From positions 1 through 15,717 of the forward strand of contig CADBTO010000343.1 of assembly GCA_902797565.1 (NCBI GenBank): a stretch of DNA of 15,717 nucleotides, given 5' to 3'. Shown one piece after another: positions 14,219 to 15,717 of this stretch. The position numbers were made by a program, and so were the translations under genes. The notes under the pieces were generated by a model. The model saw only the letters and a program-made list of their open reading frames with translations, was not told where the DNA came from and made no database searches. Numbering within the stretch: position 1 is the stretch's first letter; each line of letters opens with the position of its first letter. The stretch comes from an uncultured Lachnospiraceae bacterium (GTDB lineage: Bacteria > Bacillota > Clostridia > Lachnospirales > Lachnospiraceae).

Positions 14219-14244
14219 CTGAAATCCGATGATTTCAGGATTTC
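14219..14244 (-). promoter_or_regulatory. Alternative-pairing hairpin at the 5' end of the secreted-protein mRNA
   Basis: In the minus-strand transcript, TGAAATCC and the adjoining CTGAAATC can each pair perfectly (8 bp) with the same downstream segment GGATTTCAG, so the two hairpins exclude each other. The element begins within a few bases of the predicted transcription start. It may be a stability hairpin, a switch, or a protein-binding repeat. Confidence 0.5.
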
Positions 14245-14252
14245 AAGCTTTG

Positions 14253-14281
14253 ATTCTATTCCTAATTCGACGCCCTGTCAA
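14253..14281 (-). promoter_or_regulatory. Promoter of the secreted-protein gene
   Basis: On the minus strand a perfect TTGACA (14276-14281) and TAGAAT (14253-14258, one mismatch) are exactly 17 bp apart. The predicted start is near 14246, giving a leader of about 70 bases. Confidence 0.82.
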
Positions 14282-14313
14282 GGTGGAATCTTTTTTTCGC
14301 TTGAATCCCGTAC

Positions 14314-14342
14314 TTGACTTTTTTTCATCATATTGCTAATAT
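14314..14342 (+). promoter_or_regulatory. Promoter of leuS
   Basis: TTGACT (14314-14319) and TAATAT (14337-14342) are 17 bp apart, with TGC before the -10 giving an extended -10. It is divergent from the secreted-protein promoter, with 32 bp between their -35 boxes. Confidence 0.8.
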
Positions 14343-14348
14343 ATCTCA

Positions 14349-14440
14349 TTATGGATTGGTATGTCCCGACCTCCGGATCATTGTTCCGGTGCGGGATGCC
14401 TGTGTACCTGCCGGGTACGCGTGAAGTTGGAAAGGAAAGC
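14349..14440 (+). other. leuS leader with two hairpins
   Basis: The leader of about 90 bases contains CCGGA/TCCGG (14372-14388) and a GTGTACC/GGTACGC stem (14402-14420, one G-U pair). It lacks the conserved T-box sequence and is too short for a classical T-box. The second hairpin ends about 10 bases before the ribosome binding site. An in-frame ATG at 14396 inside the leader lacks a ribosome binding site. Confidence 0.4.
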
Positions 14441-15717
14441 GTGGGAAAAGTGAAAGTGAATACGTATAACCATACAGCGATTGAAAAGAAGTGGAAGAAG
14501 GTCTGGGAGGAGCATCCCATTAACCCGAACGATGGGGAGAAGGAGAAGTACTACTGCCTGGATATGTTCCCGTATCCTTCCGGGAACGGCCTCCATGTGG
14601 GGCATTGGCGCGGGTACGTCATCTCTGATGTATGGAGCCGTTACAAGCTCATGCAGAATTATTATGTCATCCATCCGATGGGCTGGGATGCTTTCGGGCT
14701 GCCTGCGGAGAACTACGCCATTAAGATGGGCGTACACCCGGCGAAATCCACAGCAGAGAATGTGGCAAATATCAAACGCCAGATCCAGGAGATCTCTGCG
14801 ATCTATGACTGGGATATGGAGGTGAATACCACCGATCCGGACTATTTCAAATGGACCCAGTGGATTTTTGTCCAGATGTTCAAGAAGGGGCTGGCTTATG
14901 AGAAGGAAATGCCGATCAACTGGTGCCCTTCCTGCAAGACCGGGCTTGCCAATGAAGAGGTTGTGAACGGCAAATGTGAGCGCTGCGGAGCGGATGTTAC
15001 GAAGAAGAACCTGAAGCAGTGGATGCTGAAGATTACGGCTTATGCGGAGCGCCTGCTTGCAGATCTGGACAAGCTGGACTGGCCGGAGAAGGTCAAAAAG
15101 ATGCAGACGGACTGGATCGGCAAGAGCCACGGCGCGGAGGTGGACTTTGCGATTGATGGCAGGGAAGAGAAGATCCGGGTTTATACAACGCGCCCGGACA
15201 CGCTGCATGGTGCGACGTTTATGGTGCTTGCGCCGGAACACGATCTGGCGGCGTCACTTGCGACGGAAGAGCAGAAGGGCGTAGTGGAGGATTATATCTA
15301 CAAGACTTCGCTGAAATCCTCTGTGGATCGCCTTCAGGATAAGGAAAAGACGGGCGTTTTCACAGGTTCCTACGCGATCAACCCGGTCAATGGAAAGAAA
15401 GTGCCGATCTGGCTGTCGGACTATGTACTTGCGGATTATGGTACAGGGGCAATTATGTGCGTGCCGGCGCATGATGACCGGGACTTCGCTTTTGCAAAAA
15501 AATTCGATATTCCGATTATCCAGGTCATCAGTCCGGATGGGAAAGAAGATCCGGATATGCAGGAGGCGTATACGGATGCGTCCGGGATCATGATCAATTC
15601 CGGGGACTGGAACGGGATGGAATCTGCGGTGCTCAAGGAAGAGGCACCGGATATCATCGAAAAGATGGGGGCTGGGAAGAAGACGACAAACTTCAAGCTG
15701 CGTGACTGGGTATTTTC
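14441..15717 (+). CDS. leuS: Leucyl-tRNA synthetase, N-terminal part (cut by window edge)
   Basis: LeuS charges tRNA-Leu with leucine and removes mischarged amino acids. About 425 residues are present of the usual 800 or so. The sequence shows YPSGNGLHVGHWRG with the HVGH form of the HIGH signature (about 52-55), WDAFGLPAENYA, a zinc-type CPSC/CERC segment, and CP1 editing-domain motifs TTRPDTLHG and MCVPAHDDRDFAFA. The KMSKS loop and anticodon-binding domains lie beyond the window. The start is uncertain: GTG at 14441 (MGKVKVNTYNH) follows AAAGGA by 4 bases. GTG at 14450 or 14456 would fit the family N-terminus, and an ATG at 14396 lacks a ribosome binding site. The reading frame remains open to the last base. 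Confidence 0.95.
   Translation, partial: MGKVKVNTYNHTAIEKKWKKVWEEHPINPNDGEKEKYYCLDMFPYPSGNGLHVGHWRGYVISDVWSRYKLMQNYYVIHPMGWDAFGLPAENYAIKMGVHPAKSTAENVANIKRQIQEISAIYDWDMEVNTTDPDYFKWTQWIFVQMFKKGLAYEKEMPINWCPSCKTGLANEEVVNGKCERCGADVTKKNLKQWMLKITAYAERLLADLDKLDWPEKVKKMQTDWIGKSHGAEVDFAIDGREEKIRVYTTRPDTLHGATFMVLAPEHDLAASLATEEQKGVVEDYIYKTSLKSSVDRLQDKEKTGVFTGSYAINPVNGKKVPIWLSDYVLADYGTGAIMCVPAHDDRDFAFAKKFDIPIIQVISPDGKEDPDMQEAYTDASGIMINSGDWNGMESAVLKEEAPDIIEKMGAGKKTTNFKLRDWVF

Noticed and set aside
14280..14440. T-box riboswitch before leuS
   Set aside because: The conserved AGGGTGGTACCGCG-type sequence and the needed length are absent.

Overview
The window looks like a chromosomal segment from a low- to mid-GC Firmicute, most probably a Lachnospiraceae-type gut Clostridium. 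The grounds are strong AGGAGG-type ribosome binding sites, TTGACA/TATAAT promoters, a DUF5688 protein (a family I associate with Lachnospiraceae), a Big_2/YARHG lipoprotein, and an EF-G paralogue and LeuS of clostridial type. I see no phage, integrase, transposase or CRISPR. Most genes are housekeeping or metabolic; the unusual material lies at the gene junctions.

Layout. (1) 1-1780, plus strand: the tail of a possible unknown gene, a small cupin, a 16-bp perfect stem-loop, an iron-type alcohol dehydrogenase, and a terminator. (2) 1830-6797, minus strand, read right to left: tRNA-Thr(CGT) with its promoter, a DUF5688 protein, queH (queuosine synthesis), argH (arginine synthesis) and an AAA-ATPase/PD-(D/E)XK protein. 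They are closely spaced and could form one transcript. A pair of tandem structured repeats sits just before argH. (3) 6851-9090, plus strand: a Big_2/YARHG lipoprotein followed by a membrane-anchored N-acetylmuramoyl-L-alanine amidase, a cell-envelope pair. A second copy of the amidase 3' end follows, then a two-way terminator. (4) 9097-11418, minus strand: aroF then tyrA, an operon for entry into the shikimate pathway and its tyrosine branch. The aroF/tyrA junction is triplicated, giving two 9-codon mini-ORFs between the genes. (5) 11441-13717, plus strand: an EF-G paralogue with altered GTPase motifs, then a two-way terminator. (6) 13722-14281, minus strand: a small secreted basic protein of unknown function. 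(7) 14314-15717, plus strand: leuS, cut by the window edge, with a strong promoter divergent from that of the secreted protein.

The main theme is that three junctions (argH leader, amidase 3' end, aroF/tyrA) carry short direct duplications of 36-49 bp that copy a ribosome binding site, a start codon or a gene end. The aroF/tyrA case is the clearest: an ATGA stop/start overlap has been copied so that two complete peptide-coding units now lie between the two genes. No wholly new multi-gene system is evident. These junction duplications and the EF-G paralogue are the best leads.
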